Positions 48,939 through 58,265 of a stretch of DNA of 64,000 nt are shown piece by piece. The stretch is from Sphingobium sp. Cam5-1 (GTDB lineage Bacteria > Pseudomonadota > Alphaproteobacteria > Sphingomonadales > Sphingomonadaceae): contig NZ_CP065138.1 in NCBI RefSeq assembly GCF_015693305.1, positions 682,001 to 746,000 of the forward strand, in the 5' to 3' direction. Both the position numbers and the translations under genes were made by a program. The notes below the pieces were generated by a model. It did no database searches, was not told the origin of the DNA, and worked only from the letters and a program-made list of their open reading frames with translations. Each line of letters starts with the position of its first letter. Position 1 is the stretch's first letter.

Positions 48939-49226
48939 ATGCGCAGACTGTCCCTGGCCGCGATGCTTGCCGTACCGGCGCTGGCGGGATGTACGGCGAA
49001 CGACCCGACCTTTGGCGGGGCGGTGCGGAATAACTATGCGCAGCAGGTGATCAACCCGGAGCCGCGCTATGAGGGCACGCTCGTCGAAGGGGGCGAGGGC
49101 AAGCGCAGCGCGGCGGCGGTGGAACGCTATCGCACCGACAAGGTGAAGAAGCCCGCGACGATCAGCACGACCTCCGGCACTGGCGGCGGGTCTGGCGGCG
49201 GCGGCGGTGGCTCGGGCGGCCGGTAA
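48939..49226 (+). CDS. short Gly-rich lipoprotein at the CpaD position
   Basis: The 95-residue protein has a lipoprotein signal (MRRLSLAAMLAVPALAGC), a middle segment NNYAQQVINPEPRYEGTLVEGG with the conserved-looking AAAVERYRTDKVKKP, and a Gly/Ser tail (GTGGGSGGGGGGSGGR). In canonical Tad operons this slot holds cpaD, a lipoprotein of about 200 residues that helps the secretin; no longer CpaD is present here. It may be a reduced pilotin-like partner of CpaC (inference). ATG 48921, overlapping the cpaC stop, would add six residues. Confidence 0.75.
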   Translation: MRRLSLAAMLAVPALAGCTANDPTFGGAVRNNYAQQVINPEPRYEGTLVEGGEGKRSAAAVERYRTDKVKKPATISTTSGTGGGSGGGGGGSGGR

Positions 49227-49245
49227 GCGGGGAGGGCTTCGATCC

Positions 49246-50877
49246 ATGTCTGCCCGTCGGAACAGCCTGCTAAGGTCAACCAGCGGTGCGGTGGCGCCGA
49301 CTGTGGCCCTGTCGCTTTTCGGGTTGATCGCGGCGGGCGGCATCGCGTTTGACTATGCGCGGATGGCGAGCCTGGATACGGAATTGCAGACGGCAGCTGA
49401 TCAGGCGGCGTTGGCGGCGGCGACCCAATTGGATGGGAAAAGTAATGCTCGCCAGCGTGCAACGGACGCGGTCAATAATCTGATTCAGAACGATACCAGA
49501 TTTGCCAATGACAGCTGCGGAAGAGCGGTCAAGGTTGGAGGTACTGTGTCGCCAGGCTGTAACAACGCCGGCACAATAACATTCTACCAAGACAAGCCGA
49601 AGACCACATTGGCAACGGCTGACTCGAACGCCAATTTCGTCGAAGTCACGGTTAATTCCCGTACTGCGTTTTTCGCATTAACTCCGATCGTCAGTGCCTT
49701 TTCATCGGGCGGTTTATCTGCAGCGGCATATGCGGGCGTAGGGTCTGCTATCTGCAAGGTGCCGCCCGTCATGATTTGCAATCCGGACGAGCCGACGGGT
49801 AATGGCAACGCATATTACGACTTTAATGCGAACGGGCGGAAAGGGTTTGGGTTGCGATTATCTGGCGATGGTTCGTACGCGCCAGGGAATTTCGGATATC
49901 TCGATACAGGCTATGGAAGCGGCGCCAATGCACTTCTGGCTGCCTTGGGTTGGAACGCGCCGCCGGGCGACTGTTCGCCTTTGAACGGGGTCAGTACAAA
50001 GACGGGCCTGAACGCGTCCGTCATCGATGGATTGAACACCCGCTTTGACATCGACGCCAATGGGAACACCTGCACGACGGTGAACGGCGTTACAGGAACA
50101 TGCTCGCCATCGGTAAACGTTCGTAAAGACTTGGTTCGTGGTAATGCCTGCGGCATCACCGGCAACGGCTGGGAAGAGAATGATGCGACCCCAAGCAATT
50201 ACAGGGACAAGCGCTACCGCCCGGATTCTGCTGGGGCGATAACTGAAACTCCGGAGATCATGGGACTCCCCAGGGATATGTGTCACGCTTGGAGCCTGAG
50301 TGGGAACTGCACAGGTGGCGGAAACGGCCGGATTGGCAATGGTCAGTGGGACATCAACGCATATTGGCGATCGAATTATGGTGCGAATTATGCGGGAGAG
50401 GTCAGCGCCGCAACTTACGGCTCTCAGCCGCAGGGCTATCCGACCCGGTATCAGGTTTATCAGTGGGAGATGGATGATCTAAGCCGGATCAGCACGCCAA
50501 AAGCCGGAACGGGGGGTAAAACGGCGTATAGCAAACCCGTCGCTGGAATGTGTCTTGCAACGCCGACAGCACCGTATGGAATTCAACCCGGCGGCACGAC
50601 TGCTGATCGCCGACGTATATCGGCTGCCGTACTCAACTGTAACGCGCTGGGCATCAACGGACATGAGGTCAATCAACCCGTGGTCAAATGGGTGGATTTG
50701 TTTCTGGTCGAACCATCAATAGACCGAAGCAAATGCAAGAGCGGAAGCGGTTGCAACGAAAAATATACTAATAAAACAGACATTTATGCGGAAATCATTG
50801 GTGAAACGCCCAACGGCACGGTGGGAACGACTGCAGGTCAGGTCATCCAGCGCAATGTGCCCTATTTGATCGAGTGA
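49246..50877 (+). CDS. TadG-like pilus assembly protein
   Basis: The 543-residue protein starts MSARRNSLLRSTSGAVAPTVALSLFGLIAAGGIAFDYARM, the TadG/TadE N-terminal segment with a membrane helix, then DTELQTAADQAALAAATQLDGK. The long remainder is Asn/Gly/Cys-rich with many short repeats and about a dozen cysteines (CKVPPVMICNPDEP, CGITGNGWEEND), consistent with an exported disulfide-bonded domain. I see no von Willebrand A motif, unlike many TadG proteins. Codon choice is less GC-rich than in cpaC or cpaE. Confidence 0.78.
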   Translation: MSARRNSLLRSTSGAVAPTVALSLFGLIAAGGIAFDYARMASLDTELQTAADQAALAAATQLDGKSNARQRATDAVNNLIQNDTRFANDSCGRAVKVGGTVSPGCNNAGTITFYQDKPKTTLATADSNANFVEVTVNSRTAFFALTPIVSAFSSGGLSAAAYAGVGSAICKVPPVMICNPDEPTGNGNAYYDFNANGRKGFGLRLSGDGSYAPGNFGYLDTGYGSGANALLAALGWNAPPGDCSPLNGVSTKTGLNASVIDGLNTRFDIDANGNTCTTVNGVTGTCSPSVNVRKDLVRGNACGITGNGWEENDATPSNYRDKRYRPDSAGAITETPEIMGLPRDMCHAWSLSGNCTGGGNGRIGNGQWDINAYWRSNYGANYAGEVSAATYGSQPQGYPTRYQVYQWEMDDLSRISTPKAGTGGKTAYSKPVAGMCLATPTAPYGIQPGGTTADRRRISAAVLNCNALGINGHEVNQPVVKWVDLFLVEPSIDRSKCKSGSGCNEKYTNKTDIYAEIIGETPNGTVGTTAGQVIQRNVPYLIE

Positions 50878-50882
50878 CAACG

Positions 50883-51392
50883 ATGGCACGCGTTTTTCTA
50901 TCTCGTCTTGCATCGAGCAATGATGCCGCAGCCGCGGCCGAGATGGCGCTGGTAACGCCCATATTGATCGTACTGATGTTCGGTTCCTTCGAAGTGGGTA
51001 ATTATTTCCTGAGCGAGCATGTGGTCGCAAAGGCCGTAAGAGATGGCGCACGCTATGCCGCCCGACAATCATTCAACTATTTCACCTGCCCTGCGGGCGT
51101 TGACAGCAGTGTTGTCACCAACACGCAGAATGTGACGCGCACAGGCCAAGTCGCCAGCGGCGGCCCGGCACGGCTAGCGGGTTGGACAAACCCTGCCACT
51201 GTTTCTGTCACATTGACTTGCGCTGCAATCAGTGGAGGCAATTACTCCGGCATATATCAGGGGATGAGTAATGTACCTAAGGTGAAGGTGTCGGCGACGG
51301 TGCCGTACACATCGCTATTCTATACGTTGGGTTTCACCCAATCATCACCCCAACTTGTGTCGGAGTCGGAAGCGGCGGTGCAGGGCTTATGA
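50883..51392 (+). CDS. TadE-family pseudopilin
   Basis: The 169-residue protein starts at ATG 50883 (MARVFLSRLASSNDAAAAAEMALVTPILIVLMFGSFEVGNYFL), with a GTG at 50874 overlapping the tadG stop as an alternative. The AAAEMALVTPIL segment is the TadE cleavage/processing region with conserved Glu. The C-terminus has paired cysteines (YFTCPAGV ... LTCAAIS). A minor pseudopilin of the Tad pilus. Confidence 0.85.
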   Translation: MARVFLSRLASSNDAAAAAEMALVTPILIVLMFGSFEVGNYFLSEHVVAKAVRDGARYAARQSFNYFTCPAGVDSSVVTNTQNVTRTGQVASGGPARLAGWTNPATVSVTLTCAAISGGNYSGIYQGMSNVPKVKVSATVPYTSLFYTLGFTQSSPQLVSESEAAVQGL

Positions 51393-52009
51393 TTTTGGCT
51401 ATCCGCCGACTTGTCCGAGATGGGAGCGCCTCCTCTTCAGCGGAGTTCGCTTTGGTGCTACCGCTGCTCATTGTGTTTTTGCTGGGCACAATCGATGTGG
51501 GCCGTCTGTTGTGGACATGGAACAAGGCTGAAAAGGCAACGCAGATGGGAGTTCGCTATGCGGTAGCTACCGACATGGTGCCATCTGGTCTGCAGAATTA
51601 CAGCTTTGTCGTGTCGGGTGGGTTGACGCAAGGTGACGCCATCCCGCTCTCATCTTTTGGCGGCGTGACCTGCACATCGACGAGTTGCACTTGCTCGGGG
51701 AGCAATTGTCCTGCGTCATGGACAACAAGCCCGAATACGACCGCGTTCAATGCTATCGTGGTGCGTATGCAGAAGTTCCTGCCGGAACTGACTGCTGCGG
51801 GCGTGCAGGTGAGTTACGCCAATTCGGGCCTCGGTTATGCGGGCGATCCGAATGGATCGGATGTCGCGCCATTGATAACTGTCAGTATCAGGCCAAATAC
51901 GGTTACATTCCGGCCGATAACCTTCGCTCTCTTCAAGACGACGTTCAACCTACCCAGCTTCAGCGCCGCCCTCACCATGGAAGACGGTCAGGGCACGGTA
52001 TCAAATTGA
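51389..52009 (+). CDS. TadE/TadF-like pseudopilin
   Basis: The 206-residue protein starts MILAIRRLVRDGSASSSAEFALVLPLLIVFLLGTIDVGRLLWTWNKAEKATQMG, a second TadE-type N-terminus. A Cys-rich patch (CTSTSCTCSGSNC, about residues 93-105) lies in the exported domain. It overlaps tadE by 4 bases and borders cpaE. With TadG and TadE it completes the pseudopilin set. Confidence 0.85.
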   Translation: MILAIRRLVRDGSASSSAEFALVLPLLIVFLLGTIDVGRLLWTWNKAEKATQMGVRYAVATDMVPSGLQNYSFVVSGGLTQGDAIPLSSFGGVTCTSTSCTCSGSNCPASWTTSPNTTAFNAIVVRMQKFLPELTAAGVQVSYANSGLGYAGDPNGSDVAPLITVSIRPNTVTFRPITFALFKTTFNLPSFSAALTMEDGQGTVSN

Positions 52010-52020
52010 GGAACAAGATC

Positions 52021-53241
52021 TTGGGCATCGTGACGAACACAGCGGAAGCGGCCGAGAGCTGGACACTCAATGTGGGGGATGAGGGGATACATCTGATCCT
52101 TTCGGAGCAGGAGGTGGCGGCTTCCGATATTCTTGGGGATCAGTTGAGCGGGCAGTCGTTGGCCTTGTCCATGCTGCCTGCCGGGGCGCCATTGCCGCAG
52201 TCGTTGGTGGCGGAGGCGAAGGCCGTTATATTGGAGGTGCAGCCGGACGACGATGCGTCGACGCGGCGGCTGGCGGCTTTGCGGGCGGCTCATCCGGCGC
52301 TGCTGGTGGTGGCCGCCGTGCGCAATGCGGAGATTCCGTTGGTGCGCGCCTTGCTGCGCAGTGGGATCAACGATGTGGTGGCGCTGCCTTTGCAGGCGAG
52401 CGAGCTGTCGTCGATCATCGACCAACTGCGGGGTGAAATCGCGGCCAAGGGCGGGCGTGACGTCAAGACTGGCGCGCTGGTGTCGATCATCAAGAGCGTC
52501 GGCGGCGTGGGGGCGACGACGATCGCGACGCAGGCGGCCAGCCTGCATGCGCGCAATGCCAAACAGACGGTCGAGCGGGTTTGCCTGTTCGATTTCGATG
52601 TGCAATTCGGCAATGCGGGGACGTTCCTGAGCATCACTTCGCCGTTGACGCTGGCGGACCTGTTGCAGGGTGGCAATCGGGTGGACCGGGAGCTGCTGGC
52701 TTCTGTCACCGTCGAGACGCCGACCGGGCTGCATGTCGTGACGGCGCCGACGGACATCATGCCGCTGGAGGCGGTGAACGCCGATCAGGTGTTCCGCGTG
52801 GTCGAACTGGCGCAGCGCAATTATGATACCATCTATCTGGACCTGCCGGGCAACTGGACCAACTGGTCGATGTCGCTGGTGGCGCGGTCGGAAGTTATCT
52901 TCCTGGTGTGCGAACTGACGATCGCCAGCCTGCGGCAGGCGCGGCGGCAGATCGCTCTGCTGCGCGATCAGGATATCGATCCGGCGCGGATTCATGTGAT
53001 CGCTAATCGGGTCGAGAAGAAGCTGTTCCGCGCGATCGGGCTGGAGGATGCGGCGGCGGCGCTGGATCATCCGGTGAACCTTAGCATCGCGAACGACTTC
53101 CCGCTGGTCAGCTCTGCGCTGGATCAGGGGGTGCTGATCCAGGAATTGAAGGCGCGCAGCCGTATTTGCAAGGACATGCAGGATATCGTCGATTGCACGA
53201 TGCAGGCGGTCGAAGCGCGGCGTCAGGCGGAGAAAGGGTGA
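52021..53241 (+). CDS. cpaE: Tad pilus localisation ATPase CpaE
   Basis: The frame is open far upstream inside the previous gene; real protein sequence begins near 52006-52030 (LGIVTNTAEAAESWTLNVGDEGIHLIL). TTG 52021 has GAGG nine bases before it and is taken here; GTG 52030 is an alternative, giving 403-406 residues. An N-terminal receiver-like domain (about 20-130) precedes a MinD/ParA-like ATPase with a deviant Walker A SVGGVGATTIATQ and FDFDVQFGNAGTFL. CpaE positions the Tad machine at the pole in relatives. Confidence 0.87.
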   Translation: MGIVTNTAEAAESWTLNVGDEGIHLILSEQEVAASDILGDQLSGQSLALSMLPAGAPLPQSLVAEAKAVILEVQPDDDASTRRLAALRAAHPALLVVAAVRNAEIPLVRALLRSGINDVVALPLQASELSSIIDQLRGEIAAKGGRDVKTGALVSIIKSVGGVGATTIATQAASLHARNAKQTVERVCLFDFDVQFGNAGTFLSITSPLTLADLLQGGNRVDRELLASVTVETPTGLHVVTAPTDIMPLEAVNADQVFRVVELAQRNYDTIYLDLPGNWTNWSMSLVARSEVIFLVCELTIASLRQARRQIALLRDQDIDPARIHVIANRVEKKLFRAIGLEDAAAALDHPVNLSIANDFPLVSSALDQGVLIQELKARSRICKDMQDIVDCTMQAVEARRQAEKG

Positions 53242-54602
53242 TGTGGCAGATCCGGAAGGGCGACAGCCGCTTTGGTGATCCTCGCGATGAGGTGGGGCCG
53301 ACCGATACCGAGCTGGTCCATTGGGAAGAGGACCGGCATACCGAGCTGAAGGTCGCGCTGCACCAGAAGCTGATTGACCTGATCAACCTGTCGGCGCTGG
53401 AGAATATGTCGCGCGCGCAGGTGGAAGCGGAAGTGGGCGAGATCGTCCATGAGCAGCTGGCGTTGCAGAAGCATGCGCTGAACCTGGAAGAGCGCAAGCG
53501 GCTGGTTTCGGATATTTTGGACGAGCTGCTGGGGCTGGGGCCGTTGGAGCCGCTGCTGAAGGATAATAGCGTCACCGACATTTTGGTGAACGGGCACAAG
53601 ATCGTCTTTGTCGAGCGCGGCGGGCGGCTGGTGGAGACGGCGACGCGCTTCAAGGATGAGAAGCATCTGCTGCGCATCATCCAGAAGATCGTGGCGGCGG
53701 TGGGACGGCGCGTGGACGAGGCTTCGCCCTTTGTCGATGCGCGTTTGGCGGATGGCTCGCGTGTCAATGCGGTGGTGCCGCCGCTGGCTGTCGATGGATC
53801 GCTGCTGTCCATTCGTAAGTTCGCCAAGGTGCCGATCAGCATGGCGCGGCTTTCGGAGCTGGGCAGCGTGCCCGCGCCGATGGCGCAGGTGCTGTCGGCG
53901 GTGGTGGCTTCGCGGCGCAATGTGCTGATTTCCGGGGGCACGGGGTCGGGCAAGACGACGCTGCTCAATGCCATGTCGGCAAGCATCGATGAGGCCGAGC
54001 GGATCGTGACGATCGAGGACTCGGCGGAACTTCAGTTGCAGCAGCGGCATGTGGTGCGGCTGGAGACGCGGCCGCCCAACATCGAGGGGCGGGGCGAGGT
54101 TACGCAGCGCGATCTCGTCAAGAATGCGCTGCGTATGCGTCCGGATCGTATCATCGTGGGCGAAGTGCGCGCCGGGGAGGCTTTCGACATGCTTCAGGCG
54201 ATGAATACGGGGCATGACGGGTCGATGACGACGGTTCATGCGAATACGCCGCGCGATGCGCTGTCGCGTGTAGAGCAGATGATCGGCATGAGCGGGATCG
54301 ATATTTCGCCGCGGTCGGCGCGGGCGCAGATTGCTTCGGCGCTGAACGTCATCGTGCAGGTCGGGCGTTTGTCGGATGGGCGGCGGCGGTTGCTGAGCAT
54401 TTCGGAAATTACCGGCATGGAGGGCGAGGTCATCACCATGCAGGAAATCTTCCGCTTCAAGATGACCGGCCGGGACGAGAATGACATGGTGCGGGGCCAT
54501 TTCGAGGCGACCGGCATCCGGCCCAAATTCATGGGCGAGCTGGCCGACCGGGGCATCCATCTGCCCGCCGAACTTTTCCGTCCTGATGCGGTGGTGCAAT
54601 GA
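53241..54602 (+). CDS. cpaF: Tad pilus assembly ATPase CpaF/TadA
   Basis: The 453-residue protein starts [13 protein letters not shown] and overlaps the cpaE stop by one base. An N-terminal helical domain ([42 protein letters not shown]) precedes the secretion ATPase core: [15 protein letters not shown] (Walker A, about 235), [25 protein letters not shown] and [40 protein letters not shown] (Walker B and His box). It powers pilin extension and, in relatives, retraction. Confidence 0.96.
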   Translation: MWQIRKGDSRFGDPRDEVGPTDTELVHWEEDRHTELKVALHQKLIDLINLSALENMSRAQVEAEVGEIVHEQLALQKHALNLEERKRLVSDILDELLGLGPLEPLLKDNSVTDILVNGHKIVFVERGGRLVETATRFKDEKHLLRIIQKIVAAVGRRVDEASPFVDARLADGSRVNAVVPPLAVDGSLLSIRKFAKVPISMARLSELGSVPAPMAQVLSAVVASRRNVLISGGTGSGKTTLLNAMSASIDEAERIVTIEDSAELQLQQRHVVRLETRPPNIEGRGEVTQRDLVKNALRMRPDRIIVGEVRAGEAFDMLQAMNTGHDGSMTTVHANTPRDALSRVEQMIGMSGIDISPRSARAQIASALNVIVQVGRLSDGRRRLLSISEITGMEGEVITMQEIFRFKMTGRDENDMVRGHFEATGIRPKFMGELADRGIHLPAELFRPDAVVQ

Positions 54603-55603
54603 TCAATCCGCTCTACATCCGCGCCTTTGTGCTGGTCCTGCTGTTCGCGGCGGTGATCCTGACGATCGAGGGGGTGCATAGCTGGTTCCGGGCACGGGCA
54701 GGGACTGAGCGGGTCGTCAACAAGCGGCTGAAGATGATCGCGGCGGGCTTTGAGCGCAGCACGGTGCTGTCGAAGCTGCGGCGTAATGACGACAGCCTGA
54801 ACTTCAACCATGACAGTGTGTTTGGGCGGATGGCTCTGGGCGTCGTGCGGTCGCTGCATGGCGCGGGGCTGAGCGTGCCTGCGCGCGTCGTGCTGACGTT
54901 CATGGCGATTGCGACGGGGGTGCTGTTCCTGATCGTGGTGATCGGCGCGCTGGCGGCGGGCTATGGCATGACGGCTGGGATGATCGTGATGGCGGGGGCT
55001 TTTGCCGTGTCGCTGGGCGTGCTGCTGCCGATCATGGTGCTGAGCCGGTTGAGCCAGCGGCGGCGCAAGAAGATGGAAGAGCAGTTTCCGGTCGCGCTCG
55101 ATACTTTCGTGCGGGGCTTGCGCGCGGGGCATCCGATCGCGGCGGCGCTGGACCTGCTGACCAAGGAGATGCGCGACCCGATCGGCAGTGAGTTCGGGAT
55201 CGTGGTCGATGAGGTGACCTATGGGTCGGACCTGCGCGATGCTTTGCAGCGCATGGCCGAGCGGTGGGATATGAACGAGATGCACATGTTCGTGACGTCG
55301 CTGTCGGTGCAGGCGGAGACGGGCGGCAACCTGGCCGAGATATTGGAAAATCTGTCGCTGGTGATCCGGGAGCGGGCGAGCCTGTTCCTGAAGGTGCGGG
55401 CGCTGAGTTCCGAGGGGCGGATGACGGCGGTCATGCTGACGGCTTTGCCGATCCTGGCGTTTGTGGCGCTGTTCCTGCTCAACCCCGCCTTCTACCTGGA
55501 TATCGCGCAGGACCCGATGTTCATCTTCGGCTTTTCCGGGCTCATCATCCTCTACATCATCGGCTTCGTCACGATACGCCGCATGGTTGATTTGAAAGTG
55601 TGA
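54599..55603 (+). CDS. tadB: Tad pilus inner-membrane platform protein TadB
   Basis: The 334-residue protein has an N-terminal membrane helix (AFVLVLLFAAVILTIEGV), further helices near 100-150 and a T2SSF domain (FPVALDTFVRGLRAGHPIAAALDLLTKEMRDPIGSEFGIVVDEVTYGSDLRDALQRMAERWDMNEMHMFVTSLSVQAETGGNLAEILENLS). Two C-terminal helices follow. It overlaps cpaF by 4 bases. A GspF homologue that pairs with TadC. Confidence 0.95.
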   Translation: MINPLYIRAFVLVLLFAAVILTIEGVHSWFRARAGTERVVNKRLKMIAAGFERSTVLSKLRRNDDSLNFNHDSVFGRMALGVVRSLHGAGLSVPARVVLTFMAIATGVLFLIVVIGALAAGYGMTAGMIVMAGAFAVSLGVLLPIMVLSRLSQRRRKKMEEQFPVALDTFVRGLRAGHPIAAALDLLTKEMRDPIGSEFGIVVDEVTYGSDLRDALQRMAERWDMNEMHMFVTSLSVQAETGGNLAEILENLSLVIRERASLFLKVRALSSEGRMTAVMLTALPILAFVALFLLNPAFYLDIAQDPMFIFGFSGLIILYIIGFVTIRRMVDLKV

Positions 55604-55607
55604 CCTG

Positions 55608-56579
55608 ATGCTGGACTTCGCCCTCATTTCACAGCTTCGGCCGATGTTGCTGATCCTGCTGTTCGTCGCGATCGTGGCCATTGTCTATGGTGTGACGGAG
55701 GCGGTCGCGCGTACGTCCCGGGTGCGGAGTCGGCTGGATGTCGTTAGCGACGTCGGTGGCGCGGTGCAGGGCGGTGGGCAGTCGCTGCGTAACGAGCGCA
55801 ACAATAGCGAATGGAAGAAGCTGGTCGATCGGATCGAGAAGCTGGGTATTTCGCTGGCGGATACGAAGAATGACAGCTTGCGCAAGCGGCTGATCGCGGC
55901 AGGCTATCCTTCGCCCGAGGCGCCGAAGATATTTACCTTCATTCGGCTGGTGCTGACGCTGGCGCTGCCTGCGGTGCTGGTGCTGATGTCGCTCAACAAG
56001 CCGGAGCCGCCGAGCCCGGTGAAGCTGTATTTCATGGCGACCGCCATTGCGGTGCTGGGGCTGTATCTGCCGAACCTTTTCATTTCGGCCAAGGCGGCGC
56101 GGCGGCAGGAGGCGATCGTTCATGGCTTCCCCGATGCGCTGGACCTGATGCTGGTGTGCGTCGAGGCGGGGCTGGGGCTGGAAGCGGCGATGGATCGGGT
56201 GGGGCGCGAACTCGCCATCTCGCACCCGCTGGTGTCGCAGGCGCTGGGCAAGGTCGTGCTGGAACTGCGCGCGGGGATGAGCCGGGCGGATGCTCTGCGG
56301 CGGATGGCGGATGATGTGGATGTGGACGAAATCCGGTCTTTTGCCACGCTGCTGATCCAGTCGGACCAGCTGGGATCGAGCGTCGGTCAGACGCTGCGCG
56401 TCTATGCGGCGGAAATGCGCGAGAAGCGGCGGATGCGGGCAGAGGAGAAGGCGCATCGGCTGCCGGTGTTGCTGTCGGTGCCGCTGGTCGCGTGCATGCT
56501 GCCAGTGATGATCGGGGTGCTGATGCTGCCCGCCGTGGTGCGGGTGGTGCGGGATATCCTGCCGGTGATGACCCGGTAG
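55608..56579 (+). CDS. tadC: Tad pilus inner-membrane platform protein TadC
   Basis: The 323-residue protein has an N-terminal helix (PMLLILLFVAIVAIVYGV), membrane segments near 105-155 and a T2SSF domain (FPDALDLMLVCVEAGLGLEAAMDRVGRELAISHPLVSQALGKVVLELRAGMSRADALRRMADDVDVDEIRSFATLLIQSDQLGSSVGQTLRVYAAEMREKRRMRAEEKA). It ends with a helix (LSVPLVACMLPVMIGVLMLPAVV). The partner of TadB. Confidence 0.95.
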   Translation: MLDFALISQLRPMLLILLFVAIVAIVYGVTEAVARTSRVRSRLDVVSDVGGAVQGGGQSLRNERNNSEWKKLVDRIEKLGISLADTKNDSLRKRLIAAGYPSPEAPKIFTFIRLVLTLALPAVLVLMSLNKPEPPSPVKLYFMATAIAVLGLYLPNLFISAKAARRQEAIVHGFPDALDLMLVCVEAGLGLEAAMDRVGRELAISHPLVSQALGKVVLELRAGMSRADALRRMADDVDVDEIRSFATLLIQSDQLGSSVGQTLRVYAAEMREKRRMRAEEKAHRLPVLLSVPLVACMLPVMIGVLMLPAVVRVVRDILPVMTR

Positions 56580-56604
56580 CGGAAAGCAAGAAGGGGGACG
56601 GGGC

Positions 56605-57441
56605 ATGATGAGACAGGCAGTGGCGATATCGCTGATGCTGGCGTGCGCGGCATGCAGTTCGGCCAACCGGGAAGTGGCGATCCGGCCTGTAAATGCCGAG
56701 GCGGCGGCGGCGGCGGGGAAGGACGCCATCGCGCGGGGGCAGTTGCTGTTTTCGCGGGGAGAATATGCGCTGGCACTGGATGCCTACCGGCGGGCGATGC
56801 GGCAGGACCCGGCCGATGCGAACGCGCTGAACGGCGTTGCGATCAGCTATGCGGCGATCGGGCGGCATGATCTGGCGCGGGATTATTTCGAGCTGGCTCT
56901 GGCGCGTGCACCGATGGACGAGCGCATCCATCGCAACTTCGCGCGAAGCCTGAACGCGCAGGGTTTGCAGGGAGAAGCAAACGCTTTACTGGCTGAGATC
57001 GGGCAGGGCGTGCAAGCTGGTGGTGCGCGCCGCCCGACGCTGGCGCAGATCGCGATGGACGGTGGCAAGCGTCCGGCGGCACCCGTGCGGGCGGTCGGGC
57101 TGGAGCTGGAGCGGGTTTCGATGGGCGAGGTGCGGCTGCGCACAGTGTCAACGGGCGTCACACAGGCTGCGCTGCCGGGGCGGGCCATTGCGCAATTGAA
57201 TACCGCGATCGTGACTGTTGCGGATGGGGTTGGCGCGGCGCCAGCCATCACGCTCTCGCGGTCGTTGGCGGCGCCGATCATGACCCGGCCGACGCCTGTT
57301 CAAGTGACGGCGGCAGGCTGTGGTGAGCCCAAGGATGGCTCCGGTGCGGGAGCGTCACGCCCCTGCGCGACGATGGCGGGGGGGGATGAGCCCGACAGCC
57401 TGTTCCAGAAGCTATGGGCGTGGAGCGGGGGCCGGGGATGA
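56605..57441 (+). CDS. TadD-like TPR lipoprotein
   Basis: The 278-residue protein has a lipoprotein signal (MMRQAVAISLMLACAAC, lipobox CAAC). TPR repeats occupy about residues 40-120 (GQLLFSRGEYALALDAYRRAMRQDPADANALNGVAISYAAIGRHDLARDYFELALARAP). The C-terminal half is low-complexity, probably disordered, with a pair of cysteines near the end. TadD proteins act in Flp pilus assembly. It overlaps the next TPR gene by 4 bases. Confidence 0.85.
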   Translation: MMRQAVAISLMLACAACSSANREVAIRPVNAEAAAAAGKDAIARGQLLFSRGEYALALDAYRRAMRQDPADANALNGVAISYAAIGRHDLARDYFELALARAPMDERIHRNFARSLNAQGLQGEANALLAEIGQGVQAGGARRPTLAQIAMDGGKRPAAPVRAVGLELERVSMGEVRLRTVSTGVTQAALPGRAIAQLNTAIVTVADGVGAAPAITLSRSLAAPIMTRPTPVQVTAAGCGEPKDGSGAGASRPCATMAGGDEPDSLFQKLWAWSGGRG

Positions 57442-58265
57442 GCATCCTGCTGCTGCTGGCGGCTGGGGCCATCTCGCCCGGCGCGACACTAGCCGAGACG
57501 ACGCCCGCAGCGGCTCTGGACTATGGCCGATTGATCGATGACGCGATCGAAGGCGGGCGGATCGTACAGGCCGAGCTAATGCTGAGCCAATGGCGCGACG
57601 GGGCGCAGGCGCAGGACAAGCGGGGCATTGACATCACGGTCGCGCAAATGGCGCTGGCCAAGGGGCAGGATGCGGAGGCGGAGGCGCGCTTTTCCGCAAT
57701 CGGCGAGGCGGGAACGGCGGATTGCCGGATCGATGAAGGGCTGGGCATCGCAAGGTTGCGGCTAGGCCGGGCGGATCAGGCGGTCGAAGCGCTGCGCCGC
57801 GCGGTCGATCAATGTGCGTCGCGCTGGCGGGCGTGGAACGCGCTGGGCGTCGCTTATGACAAGGCAAAGTCCTGGGCGCTGAGTGCCGACGCCTATGAGC
57901 GGGCCTTTCAGTTGACCGACAGGCCGGTGCAGGTGCTGAACAATTATGGGCTTTCGCTGATGGCGCAGGGACAGGCGGACAAGGCGATCGCCATATTCGA
58001 CAAGGCGCGGGACATGGCGCCCGATGACGCGCGCCTCATCGCGCATAGCGATGCCGCGCAGGTGATGGCTGGACGCGATATAGAAAGGCGCGCCGCCGAT
58101 GACGCCAATAGCTGGGCCAGGCGGCTGAGCGATGCGGGTCAGGTGGCGTTGCGCATGGGGGATGCGGTGAAGGCGCGGGCCTATCTGAGCCGCGCGGTCA
58201 CGGAGTCCGAGAGTTTTCAGCCGGAGGCGACTGCGGCTTTAGCTGGCATGGGGGCAAGGCCATGA
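57438..58265 (+). CDS. second TPR protein of the Tad operon
   Basis: The 275-residue protein starts at ATG 57438 (MSILLLLAAGAISPGATLAE, a signal peptide). Four to five TPR-like helical pairs follow (MALAKGQDAEAEARFSAIGEAGTADCRIDEGLGIARLRLGRADQAVEALRRAVDQCASRWRAWNALGVAYDKAKSWALSADAYERAFQLT). It is probably periplasmic rather than lipid-anchored and likely a TadD paralogue. It overlaps cpaA by 4 bases. Confidence 0.85.
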   Translation: MSILLLLAAGAISPGATLAETTPAAALDYGRLIDDAIEGGRIVQAELMLSQWRDGAQAQDKRGIDITVAQMALAKGQDAEAEARFSAIGEAGTADCRIDEGLGIARLRLGRADQAVEALRRAVDQCASRWRAWNALGVAYDKAKSWALSADAYERAFQLTDRPVQVLNNYGLSLMAQGQADKAIAIFDKARDMAPDDARLIAHSDAAQVMAGRDIERRAADDANSWARRLSDAGQVALRMGDAVKARAYLSRAVTESESFQPEATAALAGMGARP

